54,711 nucleotides of DNA from Qipengyuania huizhouensis. GTDB lineage: Bacteria > Pseudomonadota > Alphaproteobacteria > Sphingomonadales > Sphingomonadaceae. The translations under genes were made by a program, and so were the position numbers. The notes under the pieces are model-generated. The model did no database searches and was not told the origin of the DNA. It saw only the letters and a program-made list of their open reading frames with translations. The DNA lies in contig NZ_JAIGNT010000016.1 in NCBI RefSeq assembly GCF_019711635.1, positions 1 through 54,711 of the forward strand. The letters are read 5' to 3'. This document shows positions 38,658 to 48,900 of the stretch, one piece after another; the first letter of the stretch is position 1; every line of letters begins with the position of its first letter.

Positions 38658-39853
38658 AGATGCGAGCGATACTGGCTTCCGGCTTGGTACTGGCACTCAC
38701 CGGCTGCATGAATGTCGTCGAGGTGCCTCCGGCGCCGACTGCCGTACCAATGGTGACGCAATCGACACCTGCAGAGATTGCGAGCCTGGATCCCTCCGAT
38801 TCTATCCTTTTCTGGAGTGACGAGCGCCGCTCCGCAGCCTTCCGGGATATGGAAGGGCTATTTCCCGGTTTGGAGGTTGCGCCTGCTCCGGCCCCGCGTG
38901 AATTGCCTGCCGGTAGCCCGCTCGACAATGCCACGGTTGCCCGCGCCCGCCAGTTCATCGCCGATACTTCGGCAGCCGGGCTGATGGTATTGAAGGATGG
39001 CGAAATCGTCTTCGAGGAATACGGTCTCGGTTTTCAGCCCGAAGAGCGATGGACCAGTTTCTCTGTGGCCAAGAGCTTCACTTCGACACTTCTTGGTGCG
39101 GCTATCGAGGATGGAGATATCGAAAGCCTCGATACGCCCGTTACCGATGTGATCCCGGCACTCGCAGGTACGGCGTATGAGGGCGTGACCGTTGGCCAGA
39201 TTGCGGCAATGACTTCGGGCGTGGCGTGGAACGAGGATTATACCGACCCGGACAGCGATGTGGCCAAAATGCTGGCAGTCACACCCGTAGAAGGTGAATC
39301 GCAGGCCGTAACCTACGCACGCACGTTGCAGCGAGAGGCTCCAGCAGGGGAGAAGTGGGTCTACAAGACACTGGAAACCAATCTGCTCGGTCTTATCGTG
39401 GAAGAGGCGACGGGGAAGTCGCTGGCTGCATATGCTGCGGAGAAGATCGTCGCACCTGCCGGCTTCGAAGGTTCACTGTTCTGGATGCAGGACCTCACCG
39501 GCGGCAATATCGGCGGTTGCTGCTTGTCGCTGCGACTATCCGATTATGCGCGGTTCGGGCAATTCGTGCTGGAAGGCGGAAACGGTGTAGTCCCGCAAGG
39601 TTGGTTTGACAGGGCTGGCGCACCGGTGGTGGAGTTCGGGCCACAGGCACCCGGCTTCGGATACGGCTACCAATGGTGGGCCTTTCCAGGCGGCAATTAC
39701 GGCGCTCAGGGTATCTTCGGGCAGGCGATAACAATCGTGCCGAGCCGGAATATCGTTGTGGCGGTAGTCAGCAACTGGCCTACCGCGACGAGTTCGGATA
39801 ACCGTGCGAAGTTTCGTGAACTGGTAAGCCTCATTTCGTCAAACGCTGAATAG
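38654..39853 (+). CDS. Beta-lactamase-family serine hydrolase lipoprotein
   Basis: A 399-residue protein. The signal peptide ends in lipobox LTGC, so it is probably a lipoprotein. The class C-like fold shows SVAK as the SxxK nucleophile motif, YKTLETN as the Tyr-x-Asn-like region and GYGYQWWAFPG near the third motif. Such proteins are esterases or peptidases more often than true beta-lactamases. GAAGGAGGGAG gives a strong ribosome binding site inside the cfa end. Confidence 0.9.
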   Translation: MKMRAILASGLVLALTGCMNVVEVPPAPTAVPMVTQSTPAEIASLDPSDSILFWSDERRSAAFRDMEGLFPGLEVAPAPAPRELPAGSPLDNATVARARQFIADTSAAGLMVLKDGEIVFEEYGLGFQPEERWTSFSVAKSFTSTLLGAAIEDGDIESLDTPVTDVIPALAGTAYEGVTVGQIAAMTSGVAWNEDYTDPDSDVAKMLAVTPVEGESQAVTYARTLQREAPAGEKWVYKTLETNLLGLIVEEATGKSLAAYAAEKIVAPAGFEGSLFWMQDLTGGNIGGCCLSLRLSDYARFGQFVLEGGNGVVPQGWFDRAGAPVVEFGPQAPGFGYGYQWWAFPGGNYGAQGIFGQAITIVPSRNIVVAVVSNWPTATSSDNRAKFRELVSLISSNAE

Positions 39854-39873
39854 GGCAGGCACCCGATACGAGT

Positions 39874-39905
39874 GGTGGCGGTGACTGTCACAGCACACCG
39901 CCACC
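39874..39905. terminator. Hairpin between convergent genes, possible terminator
   Basis: GGTGGCGGTG (39874-39883) pairs perfectly with CACCGCCACC (39896-39905) around a 12-base loop. It lies between the converging serine hydrolase and PilZ genes. There is no T-run on either side, so it may pause or protect transcripts rather than terminate alone. Confidence 0.45.
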
Positions 39906-39990
39906 GACGACGATCCATCCGGACACGGTTCAGGCCAGGCCCTTCAGGCCGCCGCCAATTTTGTCGGCATTCTCGCCGTGCCCGTGAAAG

Positions 39991-40338
39991 TCAGTAGGGG
40001 CGGTAGGCACCCTGGCCGCTGTAGCGGGCGAGGATATTGTCGTGCACGATCGGCGAAAGCAGCTCGTTGAAGGCGCAACCGACCATGCAGTTTTCCCACC
40101 ATACGACCTGTGCCTGAAGCGATTCCAGTCCGGGGAGGGTAAGCCAGCACATCTGCCCTTCGTGCATGCGGTTGATCGCAGCCGCCGAGAAACCCGAAAT
40201 CGATAGATCATGCACCACGGTCTGGAAGGCACGTCCTCCGCTGGCACGAAGCTGGCCGGGAATGGTCAGCTTGGTCCGCGGCGCGCAGCGATCTTCCTGA
40301 GCGACCATCGTATAGCGATCTTGCGTCTGGTAGGTCAT
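39991..40338 (-). CDS. PilZ-domain protein
   Basis: A 115-residue single-domain protein. The PilZ pattern is seen as basic residues early (RCAPRTKL), then VHDLSISGFSAAA and a later VVWWENCMVGCAF. PilZ domains bind cyclic di-GMP through RxxxR and D/NxSxxG; here the first motif is only approximate (R-x-x-P-R), so binding is uncertain. ATG 40338 has AAGGGA upstream and is preferred over GTG 40383. It is transcribed in the same direction as the SDR upstream. Confidence 0.85.
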   Translation of the reverse strand: MTYQTQDRYTMVAQEDRCAPRTKLTIPGQLRASGGRAFQTVVHDLSISGFSAAAINRMHEGQMCWLTLPGLESLQAQVVWWENCMVGCAFNELLSPIVHDNILARYSGQGAYRPY

Positions 40339-40463
40339 GAGCGGCGATCCCTTGCCCTGAGTTCGAGTACCGAAGACGCGCACATGAAGCGCGCGCGATA
40401 TTTATATTTATCGGAGTGTCGCTGAGCGAGATTAAGGAATGGTCATGGCGTAGGGTTAACGCG

Positions 40464-41171
40464 CTAGCCCACCCGCTCCCTGTGCCGGGTCGGGAAGTCG
40501 TTAACCAACAGGTCGACAATCCGGGCCGCAACCTCTTCCGGCGGCTTTACCGTTTGCGGATCTTCGCCCGGGTATGCTTTCGCGCGCATCGCCGTCCGGG
40601 TCGCGCCCGGATCGAGAGTGGCCACCCGTACATTGCCGATTTTCTCGACCTCCTGCGCATAGGAGTCGAGCAGATTGTCGAAGGCGGCCTTGGTCGCTCC
40701 GTAGGCCGACCAATAGGCGCGAGGTTCTTTCCCGACGCTGCTGGTCAGGCCGATGACGCGGGCCGCTTCAGCGCGCTTCAGCAAGGGATCGAAATTGGCC
40801 AGAAGCGCCTGCGTTGCGAGCAGGTTTGTCGTCACCGCCTGACTGAACTGTTTTCCGTCGATCTGGGTGACAGGCGAAAGCGTTGGCAGATATGCGGCTG
40901 AGATAATCAGGAAATCCAGCTTATCCCATCGACTGGCGATCGCCGAGGCGAGCCGGGCGATGCCGTCGCTTTCGGCAAGGTCAACTGGTGCGATGGTGGA
41001 CATGCCGCCGGTTTTGTGGACAAGGTCCTCGACAGCCTCCAAAGTGCGGACATCGCGTGCGGTAAGTATCACATGCGCGCCCGCTTCTGCGAGCGCGATG
41101 GCCGTCGCTGCGCCGATACCATTGCTGGCACCCGTGACGAGGGCGAGCTTTCCTTCAAGAGGTTTGGTCAT
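40464..41171 (-). CDS. SDR-family oxidoreductase
   Basis: A 235-residue short-chain dehydrogenase with TGASNGIG, IISAAYLP, Ser in LTSSVGKEPR, YGATK, and LDPGATRTAMR. It is similar in style to the YciK-like group of unknown substrate. It begins two bases after the purF stop on the same strand, so the two are probably cotranscribed although no metabolic link is evident. Confidence 0.93.
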   Translation of the reverse strand: MTKPLEGKLALVTGASNGIGAATAIALAEAGAHVILTARDVRTLEAVEDLVHKTGGMSTIAPVDLAESDGIARLASAIASRWDKLDFLIISAAYLPTLSPVTQIDGKQFSQAVTTNLLATQALLANFDPLLKRAEAARVIGLTSSVGKEPRAYWSAYGATKAAFDNLLDSYAQEVEKIGNVRVATLDPGATRTAMRAKAYPGEDPQTVKPPEEVAARIVDLLVNDFPTRHRERVG

Positions 41172-41172
41172 G

Positions 41173-42645
41173 CTATGCGACCTTGCCTACCGGGAAAGCG
41201 AGCTGTTGCTGCTTGTCCTCGCGCTTGGCCAGATCGGTCAACGACGTTGGGTAATCCCCTGTGAAGCACGCATCGCAGAACTGCGGGCATTCCTTGACGC
41301 GCGGCTTTTCGCCCACGGCCCGATAAAGCCCGTCGATCGACACGAATGCAAGGCTGTCTGCCTTGATGAATTCGCGCATGGGTTCGACATCCATTCGCGC
41401 GGCGAGCAGCTTGCTCCGCTCCGGGGTATCGACGCCGTAAAAGCAGCTGTGCGCGGTTGGTGGGCTGGCGACGCGGAAATGAACTTCCTTCGCCCCGGCA
41501 TCGCGCATCATCTCGACGATCTGGAGCGATGTCGTGCCGCGAACGATTGAGTCGTCGATCAGTACGATGCGCTTGCCTGCCACGAGGTTGCGATTGGCAT
41601 TGTGCTTACGCTTCACGCCAGCATGGCGGGCGCCGTCCGAGGGCTGGATAAAGGTACGACCGACATAGTGCGAGCGAATAATGCCAAGCTCGAAAGGGAT
41701 GCCGGCTTCCTGAGCATAGCCAATGGCCGCCGGAACGCCGCTATCCGGCACAGGAACGACGAGGTCTGCTTCGACCGGACTTTCCTTGGCGAGTTCCGCG
41801 CCGATTGCCTTGCGAGCCTCATAGACGCTTCGCCCCGCGAAGAAGCTGTCGGGTCGGCTGAAATACACATGCTCGAAGATGCAGGGCCGGGGTTTGTGCG
41901 ATCCAAACGGGTGAAGCGAATCTACGTTGCCGTCGAAATCCACTTTGATCAGTTCACCAGGTTCGACTTCCCGGATCATTTCCGCTCCGACCACGTCGAA
42001 GGCCACGCTTTCGCTGGCAAAGACCGTTGCATCGCCCATTTTGCCCATCACCAGCGGCCTGATCCCAAGCGGATCGCGGCAGGCGATCATGCCTTCGGGC
42101 GTCATGACGACCAGTGCATAGGCGCCTTCCAGCAGGCGCAAAGCATCCACCAGACGGTCGACCATGGTCGGATAACGCGATGTCGCGACAAGGTGAATGA
42201 TCACTTCGGTATCCGACGTCGACTGGAAAATAGCACCGCGTTGAACGAGCTCTTCGCGCAAGGTGCCCGCGTTCGAAATGTTTCCATTATGTGCGACCGC
42301 AAAACCACCGCTTGCCAGATCGGCATAGAGCGGCTGCACGTTGCGCAAGCCCGATCCGCCGGTGGTGGAATACCGGACATGGCCCGCCGCCATGTGACCG
42401 GGGAGTTCAGCAATCGCTTCGTGCGACGAGAAGTTATCCGCTACGTGACCAAGGCCGCGTCTGACGCGAAATTCGGCGCCATCCCAGGCGACGATGCCGG
42501 CTGCTTCCTGGCCGCGATGCTGCAGGGCGTGGAGGCCAAGCGCAGTCACAGCCGTGGCATCGGCAGCGTTGATCGCGCCGAAAACGCCGCACTCTTCGCG
42601 CAACTTATCGCCATCCGCATCGACGAAGGGGTGGGTGCAAATCAT
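41173..42645 (-). CDS. purF: Amidophosphoribosyltransferase
   Basis: The first committed enzyme of purine synthesis, making phosphoribosylamine from PRPP and glutamine. A short propeptide precedes the nucleophile Cys in REECGVFGAI. The glutaminase domain contains ALQHRGQEAAGIV and AHNGNISN. The phosphoribosyltransferase domain has the PRPP motif VLIDDSIVRGTTS. The C-terminal CPQFCDACF could bind an iron-sulphur cluster. ATG 42645 fits the expected propeptide. The 12-residue extension to a TTG at 42681 is less likely. Confidence 0.96.
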   Translation of the reverse strand: MICTHPFVDADGDKLREECGVFGAINAADATAVTALGLHALQHRGQEAAGIVAWDGAEFRVRRGLGHVADNFSSHEAIAELPGHMAAGHVRYSTTGGSGLRNVQPLYADLASGGFAVAHNGNISNAGTLREELVQRGAIFQSTSDTEVIIHLVATSRYPTMVDRLVDALRLLEGAYALVVMTPEGMIACRDPLGIRPLVMGKMGDATVFASESVAFDVVGAEMIREVEPGELIKVDFDGNVDSLHPFGSHKPRPCIFEHVYFSRPDSFFAGRSVYEARKAIGAELAKESPVEADLVVPVPDSGVPAAIGYAQEAGIPFELGIIRSHYVGRTFIQPSDGARHAGVKRKHNANRNLVAGKRIVLIDDSIVRGTTSLQIVEMMRDAGAKEVHFRVASPPTAHSCFYGVDTPERSKLLAARMDVEPMREFIKADSLAFVSIDGLYRAVGEKPRVKECPQFCDACFTGDYPTSLTDLAKREDKQQQLAFPVGKVA

Positions 42646-42812
42646 GGTGCTGTCCGCGCTGCCATTCGAATGCCGCTCCAATGGCGATGTTACGGCCCGA
42701 TTACAAGGCTAGTGAGTTGGGAGGATGTGCCTCGCTCGACCGTGTTCATTGCGCTTGCATGAAACTCTGCCTAAACGCGCTTGCCAACGGACAACTATTA
42801 TCTAGGGCCGCC

Positions 42813-44054
42813 TTGCTGCTTTCACCATTCGAACGGACAATCGCCAAACGTTACCTGCTGCCGGGCAGGAGCGAGGCATTTATCGCGCTGGTCGCGGGGA
42901 TCTCGATCACCGTGGTCATGCTCTCGGTCGCCATGCTGGTGATCGTGATGAGCGTGATGAACGGATTCCGCGCAGAATTGCTGGACAAGATTGTCGGGCT
43001 TAACGGCCATGCCATCGTCCAGGCATACGGGGGCCGGCTCGACGATTGGGAACAGGTTCTGCAGGAAGTCGAACAGACACCCGGCGTCGTGGAAGCTTCA
43101 CCGCTTATCGAACAGCCACTGCTGACTACGTTCAACGGCCGGGTAGAGGCCATCCTCCTGCGCGGCAACACGCAGAAGGACATTCGCGAACTCGGCGAAA
43201 AGGTCATTAGCGGCAATATGGGCGCGCTGCAGTCGGGGGCCAGCAAGGTTGCGATTGGCGTCCGGCTCGCGGAGAATATCGGCGCTCGCGTGGGTGACAC
43301 GATAACGATCATCAACCCTCAGGGCAGGTCGACACCGTTCGGAACCGTGCCGCGCCAGGTGGGCTACGAGGTCGCGGCCATCTTCGAGGTCGGTGTTTAC
43401 GACTACGACGGCGCCTTCGTGGTGATGCCCATGCAGGATGCGCAGACCCTGCTATTAACCGGCGATACGATCGGCATGATTGAGGTCCAGGTGACCGACC
43501 CGGACGAAGTTGGCGAGATTCTTGCTCCGGTAGAGCAGGCATTGGCGGGTCGGGCCGTGGTGCGTGACTGGAAAACGATCAATTCGACCCTGTTCGAAGC
43601 CTTGCAGGTCGAACGGGCGGCAATGGCTTTTGCCTTGAGCTTCATGGTCCTGGTGGCGGCCTTCAATATCTTGTCAAGCCTGGTCATGCTGGTTCGTGCG
43701 AAGACACGCGACATTGCGATTATGCGAACCATGGGGGCTACGCGCCGCAGCCTGACGAAGATTTTCGTGACCACCGGCTTTACCGTGGGGGCTATCGGCA
43801 CGATCGCAGGCCTGATCCTCGGCGCGCTGGTGCTCGGTTTCCGCGAGCAGATTGTGGGAGGAATCAGCTGGCTCACGGGCGCCGATTTGTGGGATCCTCA
43901 GGTACGCTTCCTCAGTACAATTCCGTCCAAACCCGATCCGGTCGAGATCGCGATGATTGTCGGCCTTGCCCTCGTCATGAGCTTTCTGGCGACGCTTTAT
44001 CCCGCGCTGAAAGCGGCGAGCACCGATCCCGTACAGGTCCTGCGTTATGAATGA
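42813..44054 (+). CDS. LolC/E-type lipoprotein-releasing permease
   Basis: A roughly 413-residue inner-membrane permease that helps release lipoproteins for transport to the outer membrane. [14 protein letters not shown] begins the family pattern. A first membrane helix follows, then [19 protein letters not shown], a large periplasmic domain, and three C-terminal helices with [18 protein letters not shown]. The best start is TTG at 42813, three residues before SPF; the in-frame ATG at 42759 gives an odd extension. It overlaps lolD by eight bases. A single permease suggests a homodimeric LolC/E-type complex. Confidence 0.92.
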   Translation: MLLSPFERTIAKRYLLPGRSEAFIALVAGISITVVMLSVAMLVIVMSVMNGFRAELLDKIVGLNGHAIVQAYGGRLDDWEQVLQEVEQTPGVVEASPLIEQPLLTTFNGRVEAILLRGNTQKDIRELGEKVISGNMGALQSGASKVAIGVRLAENIGARVGDTITIINPQGRSTPFGTVPRQVGYEVAAIFEVGVYDYDGAFVVMPMQDAQTLLLTGDTIGMIEVQVTDPDEVGEILAPVEQALAGRAVVRDWKTINSTLFEALQVERAAMAFALSFMVLVAAFNILSSLVMLVRAKTRDIAIMRTMGATRRSLTKIFVTTGFTVGAIGTIAGLILGALVLGFREQIVGGISWLTGADLWDPQVRFLSTIPSKPDPVEIAMIVGLALVMSFLATLYPALKAASTDPVQVLRYE

Positions 44055-44733
44055 TCGTCAGATGCGCCCCGTGGTCGAACTTCGCGGTCTCACTCGCAGC
44101 TTCGAGCAAGGTGGCGTGCGCATCGATGTCCTGCGCGGAGTGAATCTCGATGTGATGCCGGGGGAGATCGTAGCGCTGCTCGGCCCGTCAGGCTCGGGTA
44201 AATCTACCTTGCTTCAGGCGGTCGGTCTGCTGGAAGGCGGATTTGGCGGTGAAATCCTGATCGGCGGCCATTCTGCGGAAAAGAGCGATGCCAATGCGCG
44301 GACGACCTTGCGCCGCGACCATCTCGGCTTCGTCTACCAGTTTCACCATTTGCTGCCCGATTTCGATGCGAGGGAGAACGTGGTTCTACCGCAGCTTGTA
44401 GCGGGGAAATCGCGCAAGGATGCGGAAGTGCGGGCGGAAGAGCTGCTCACTGCCCTTGGGCTCGAGCATCGGCTCGATCATCGACCCAGCCAGCTTTCCG
44501 GCGGCGAACAACAGCGTGTCGCGGTTGCGCGCGGCCTTGCCAACCGGCCTGACCTTGTGCTCGCAGACGAACCTACGGGGAATCTCGACGAAGCGACTTC
44601 GGATCGCGTACTCGAACAATTTCTTTCGCTTGTACGAGGTGAGGGGAGTGCCGCACTGATAGCTACGCATAACGAGCGGCTTGCCGCAAGAATGGACAGA
44701 GTGGTGCGTTTGCACGAAGGCGTGCTGGAATAG
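44047..44733 (+). CDS. lolD: Lipoprotein-releasing ABC transporter ATPase
   Basis: A 228-residue ATPase that powers the LolC/E permease. It has Walker [11 protein letters not shown]-loop [11 protein letters not shown], signature [15 protein letters not shown], Walker [13 protein letters not shown] and switch His in ATHNERLA. The HHLLPDF segment is typical of LolD. The ATG lies inside the end of the permease gene, coupling translation. Confidence 0.96.
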   Translation: MNDRQMRPVVELRGLTRSFEQGGVRIDVLRGVNLDVMPGEIVALLGPSGSGKSTLLQAVGLLEGGFGGEILIGGHSAEKSDANARTTLRRDHLGFVYQFHHLLPDFDARENVVLPQLVAGKSRKDAEVRAEELLTALGLEHRLDHRPSQLSGGEQQRVAVARGLANRPDLVLADEPTGNLDEATSDRVLEQFLSLVRGEGSAALIATHNERLAARMDRVVRLHEGVLE

Positions 44734-44782
44734 CGGACCCCAAGCGGGGTTCGGCCGTTTGTTCATGCAAAGGAGTATTTGC

Positions 44783-45061
44783 ATGACAGACCATCCCAGC
44801 ACCTACAAAGCCGACGACACACATCGTCAGGGCGTCCAGTGGGACGACCGCGCCGAGCTTCATCTTGCGGACGATGGACAAGGAGTTTTCGACGGCGGCA
44901 AAGGCCTCCGCGGAGGTACTCTTGCTGAAATGGTGGACCAGTTCATGGCCTATCCGGCGGAAGATCGAGACAAGTATGTGATACAGAAGGCTGGCGACCA
45001 TAAGTTGACTCGCACCGAGATAGAGTCGTTGGCTGCACGTGAGGATTTTCCAGGGGCCTGA
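44783..45061 (+). CDS. Small hypothetical acidic protein
   Basis: A 92-residue soluble, acidic protein with no Cys and no membrane segment. GVFDGGKGLRGGTLAEMVDQF suggests a compact helical fold, but I recognise no family. AAAGGAG gives a clear ribosome binding site before ATG 44783. It lies between lolD and the glutathione peroxidase gene on the same strand. Confidence 0.72.
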   Translation: MTDHPSTYKADDTHRQGVQWDDRAELHLADDGQGVFDGGKGLRGGTLAEMVDQFMAYPAEDRDKYVIQKAGDHKLTRTEIESLAAREDFPGA

Positions 45062-45097
45062 TTATCGTCCGGACCCTGCTGCAAGGACAGAATTCTG

Positions 45098-45577
45098 ATG
45101 ACCACGATTGGCGATTTTACCGTCGCAACCAACAAGGGTGAGCAACTCGATCTCAGCGGCAAGCTTGGTAGCGTGCTCCTGGTCGTCAATACTGCGAGCA
45201 AATGCGGCTTTACTCCCCAATACGAGGGTCTGGAGAAGCTTTATCAGGACTATGCCGACCAGAGCTTCGAAGTTCTGGCCTTTCCCTGCGACCAGTTCGG
45301 CAATCAGGAGCCCGGGGATGCCAGCGAGATCGAGCAGTTCTGCAAGGTCAACTTCGGCCTGACTTTTCCGTTGATGGAGAAGATCGACGTGAACGGCGAG
45401 AATGCCAGCCCACTGTTTGACTGGATGAAAGCCGAAGCGCCGGGTTTGATGGGTTCGAAGGCGATAAAATGGAACTTCACCAAGTTCCTGATTGACCGGG
45501 AAGGCAACGTCGTGAAGCGCTATGGTCCGGCCGATGCGCCGGCTGCCATCGCCAAGGATATCGAAAAGCTGCTCTGA
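45098..45577 (+). CDS. Glutathione peroxidase-family protein
   Basis: A 159-residue thioredoxin-fold peroxidase. The peroxidatic Cys is in NTASKCGFTPQY. FPCDQFGNQEPG carries the conserved Gln and a second Cys, and KWNFTKFLID carries the Trp and Asn. Cys replaces the selenocysteine of animal enzymes, so in bacteria of this type thioredoxin is often the real reductant. It probably removes hydrogen peroxide and lipid hydroperoxides. Confidence 0.95.
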   Translation: MTTIGDFTVATNKGEQLDLSGKLGSVLLVVNTASKCGFTPQYEGLEKLYQDYADQSFEVLAFPCDQFGNQEPGDASEIEQFCKVNFGLTFPLMEKIDVNGENASPLFDWMKAEAPGLMGSKAIKWNFTKFLIDREGNVVKRYGPADAPAAIAKDIEKLL

Positions 45578-45583
45578 ACAGCC

Positions 45584-45913
45584 ATGCTTGCTGAAATCAA
45601 CCTGTGGTTCCTCTCGCTTGGCGAGCACTACGGCGTGAACCCGTTTGTCTTCGGGGCTATTTACGTGGGTGCAATTCCGTTCTTCCTCGCGTCGATTGCG
45701 TGGGTGGTGAAGCGTGCAAGGGCGGGACGCTCTACCGTTCTTCCCACGATGCTTGCTGGGTTTTTCTTTGTGTCCGCCTACCTTTATCTGGCCGTTGTAG
45801 GACGTAACATACCTTTGTGGGTGTGGATATTTCTCGCTGTGCTGATCGTTTATGGAGCATGGTCGACGATCCGCGACACACGCCGCAAAATTGCGGCGGT
45901 GCGCGAACCGTGA
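45584..45913 (+). CDS. Small membrane protein, three helices
   Basis: A 109-residue integral membrane protein with three predicted helices (VFGAIYVGAIPFFLASIAWV, LPTMLAGFFFVSAYLYLAVV and LWVWIFLAVLIVYGAW) and a basic C-terminus. No family was recognised. It starts six bases after the glutathione peroxidase stop, suggesting one transcript. Confidence 0.75.
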   Translation: MLAEINLWFLSLGEHYGVNPFVFGAIYVGAIPFFLASIAWVVKRARAGRSTVLPTMLAGFFFVSAYLYLAVVGRNIPLWVWIFLAVLIVYGAWSTIRDTRRKIAAVREP

Positions 45914-45915
45914 TT

Positions 45916-45936
45916 TTCTCCACCGGTTGTGGAGAA
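45916..45936. repeat. Dyad upstream of dnaE
   Basis: TTCTCCAC (45916-45923) and GTGGAGAA (45929-45936) form a perfect 8-bp stem around five bases, just after the small membrane protein gene and 53 bases before the preferred dnaE ATG. It could end the preceding transcript or bind a regulator. It resembles a DnaA box at eight of nine positions, which I do not consider enough. Confidence 0.4.
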
Positions 45937-45988
45937 TAACCGGATTCGCGCGCTTTGAGTTCGGCGCGTGAAATCCTACCTTGGCGGA

Positions 45989-48900
45989 ATGCCCTACAAG
46001 CCCTTTGTCCCCCTTCGCGTATTGTCGGCCTATTCGATGCTCGAAGGGGCGATCGATCCGAAAGCGATGGCAAAGCTGGCCAAGGAGCGCGGCTTTCCCG
46101 CGATAGCCATGGCGGACCGTAACGGCCTCTATGGCGCGGTAATGTTTGCCAATGCCTGCAAGGCCGAAGGCGTTCAACCGATCACCGGCACCCTTCTGGG
46201 AGTGGCGCGTGACGAGGAAGGGCGGGTGGTCGATTACCTTCCGCTCTATGCGCAAAGCGAAGCGGGATATGACAATCTCTGCCACCTCGTTTCTAAAGCG
46301 CATCTCGAACGTCCGCTGGAATTCGAACCCCATATCCGGATGGAAAATCTGGAGGGCCGAACCGAAGGCCTGATCGCGCTTACCGGTGCCAGCGAGGGCG
46401 GGGTGACGAAGCTGCTCGCCGAAGGTCAGACGAGCCATGCGATCGCAATACTCGGCAAGCTTCAGGCGCTATTCCCTGGGCGCCTCTATGTCGAACTTGC
46501 TCGGCGCGGAAACCCGGTTGAGGAAGCTGCCGAGGCGGCGCTGATCGACCTCGCTTATGAGCGTGACCTCCCTCTCGTCGCGACCAATCCTGCGAACTTC
46601 GCAGAGCCTCATATGTACAAGACGCATGACGCCATGTTGTGCATCGCAAACTCGACTCACATCGATGCAGACGAACGGCCAAAATCGAACCCCGAAAGCT
46701 ACGTAAAAACTGCTCACATGATGGAAGAGGCCTTCGAAGATTTGCCGGAGGCCACGGCCAATACACTCGTGATTGCCCAGCGCTGCGCATATGCGCCGCC
46801 CTATCGGGATCCGATCCTGCCCAGCCTTGCAGGTGACATGGAGGGCGAGGCACGAATGCTCGAGGAGGATGCCCGGCGAGGCCTTGAAAAGCGGCTCGAG
46901 CCTTATGGCGAGATGACCGAGGACGAGCGCAAGGTCTATTTCGACCGGCTCGATTACGAGGTCGGCATCATCAATCAGATGGGCTTTCCCGGGTACTTCC
47001 TGATCGTCGCCGACTTCATTAAATGGGCCAAGGATCAGGACATTCCGGTGGGCCCGGGCCGTGGTTCAGGTGCAGGCAGTCTCGTTGCCTGGGTGCTTAC
47101 CATCACGGACCTCGATCCGATCAAGCTGGGCCTGCTCTTCGAACGCTTCCTCAATCCCGAACGCGTGTCCATGCCGGACTTCGATATCGACTTCTGCGAA
47201 ACCCGCCGCGGAGAGGTGATACGTTATGTGCAGGCGAAATACGGCCACGATCACGTCGCGCAGATCATCACCTTCGGAAAGCTGAAAGCACGTGCCGTCC
47301 TGCGCGATACCGGCCGCATCCTCCAGATGAGCTATGGACATGTCGACCGGATATGCAAAATGGTGCCAAACCATCCGACCGATCCGTGGACTCTGCCCCG
47401 CGCGCTCAACGGCGCGGCCGATTTCAAGGCCGAGTACGATAACGATAACGAGGTCAAGCGGCTGATCGATCTCGCGATGCAGCTTGAAGGTTTCCCTCGC
47501 AACAGCTCGACTCACGCGGCGGGCGTTGTGATCGGCGACCGGCCGTTGGAACAGCTGGTGCCGCTCTATCGCGATCCCCGTTCGGACATGCCGGTCACGC
47601 AATACGACATGAAGAATGTCGAGAGCAGCGGCCTCGTCAAATTCGACTTTCTCGGCCTGAAAACCCTGTCGGTGCTCAAGAAAGCGACCGACTTGCTCAA
47701 GAAACGGGATATCGAGATCGATCTTTCGAAGCTCGAACTGGACGATCCGGCGGTCTACGAACTGATGAAGGCAGGCAACACCGTCGGCGTGTTCCAGCTG
47801 GAATCGGAGGGCATGCGGCGCACTCTTACGGCAGTGAAGCCGACCAATTTCGGCGACATCATCGCGCTCGTCTCGCTCTATCGCCCCGGTCCGATGGACA
47901 ACATACCCCTGTTCGGAAAGCGCAAGGCGGGTGAGGTCCCGATCGAGTATCCGCATGAGAAACTCGAAGGCATACTTGCCGAAACCTACGGCATCTTCGT
48001 CTACCAGGAACAGGTGATGCAGGCCGCGCAGATCCTCGCCGGATATTCGCTGGGCGACGCCGATCTGCTGCGCCGCGCGATGGGCAAGAAGGTCCAGTCC
48101 GAGATGGATGCGCAGCGCGAACGTTTCGTCGCGGGCTGCAAGGAAGTCTCCGGGATCGAGAAAGCCAAGGCCAACGAATTGTTCGACTTGATCGACAAAT
48201 TCGCAGGGTATGGCTTCAACAAGTCGCACGCCGCCGCCTATGCTCTGCTCGCCTATCAGACCGCCTGGTTGAAAGCGCACTATCCGGAAGAATTCTTTGC
48301 CGCTTCGATGTGCTTCGACATGCATCAATCGGAAAAGCTGACGATCTTCGTCGATGATGCGCGGCGGCAAGGGATTGCGGTCGAGCCACCCTGCATCAAT
48401 CGCTCTGAAGCCGAATTCACCGTCGAACAGACCGACGATGGGTATGCGGTACGATATGCACTCGCGGGCATTCGCAACGTGGGCGAGCGGGCCATGGAAA
48501 CGATCGTTGCGGAGCGTGAGTCTTCCGGCAAGTTCGAAACCTTGCAGGACCTTTTCGAACGCATTCCGAAGGGTTCGATGAATTCGCGCCAGCTCGAAGC
48601 GCTTGCCTGCTCCGGGGCACTCGACTGTCTTGAGCCTAACCGCGCGAAGGTTTTCGCAAATGCGGATATGTTGTTGGCGGTGGCCGATGCAGCCGACCGC
48701 GAGCGCAGCAGCGGGCAGGCAGGTCTGTTTGGCGGTGAAACCGCCCAGGGCGAAACTCTGCGTCTTCGCGAGGTCGAGGACTGGCCACGGGCCGAGCGAA
48801 TGGCCAGAGAGCGCGAGAATTTCGGATTCTATTTCTCCGCCCACCCGGTCGCAGCGTGGAAAGACATCGCTTCGGCCAATGGAGCGCGTACCTACGCCTC

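Noticed and set aside
45916..45936. DnaA boxes upstream of dnaE
   Set aside because: Each candidate differs from the consensus and they are simply the two arms of one hairpin.
47066..48844. 592-codon open frame opposite dnaE
   Set aside because: Antisense shadow of a GC-rich essential gene with no family motif.
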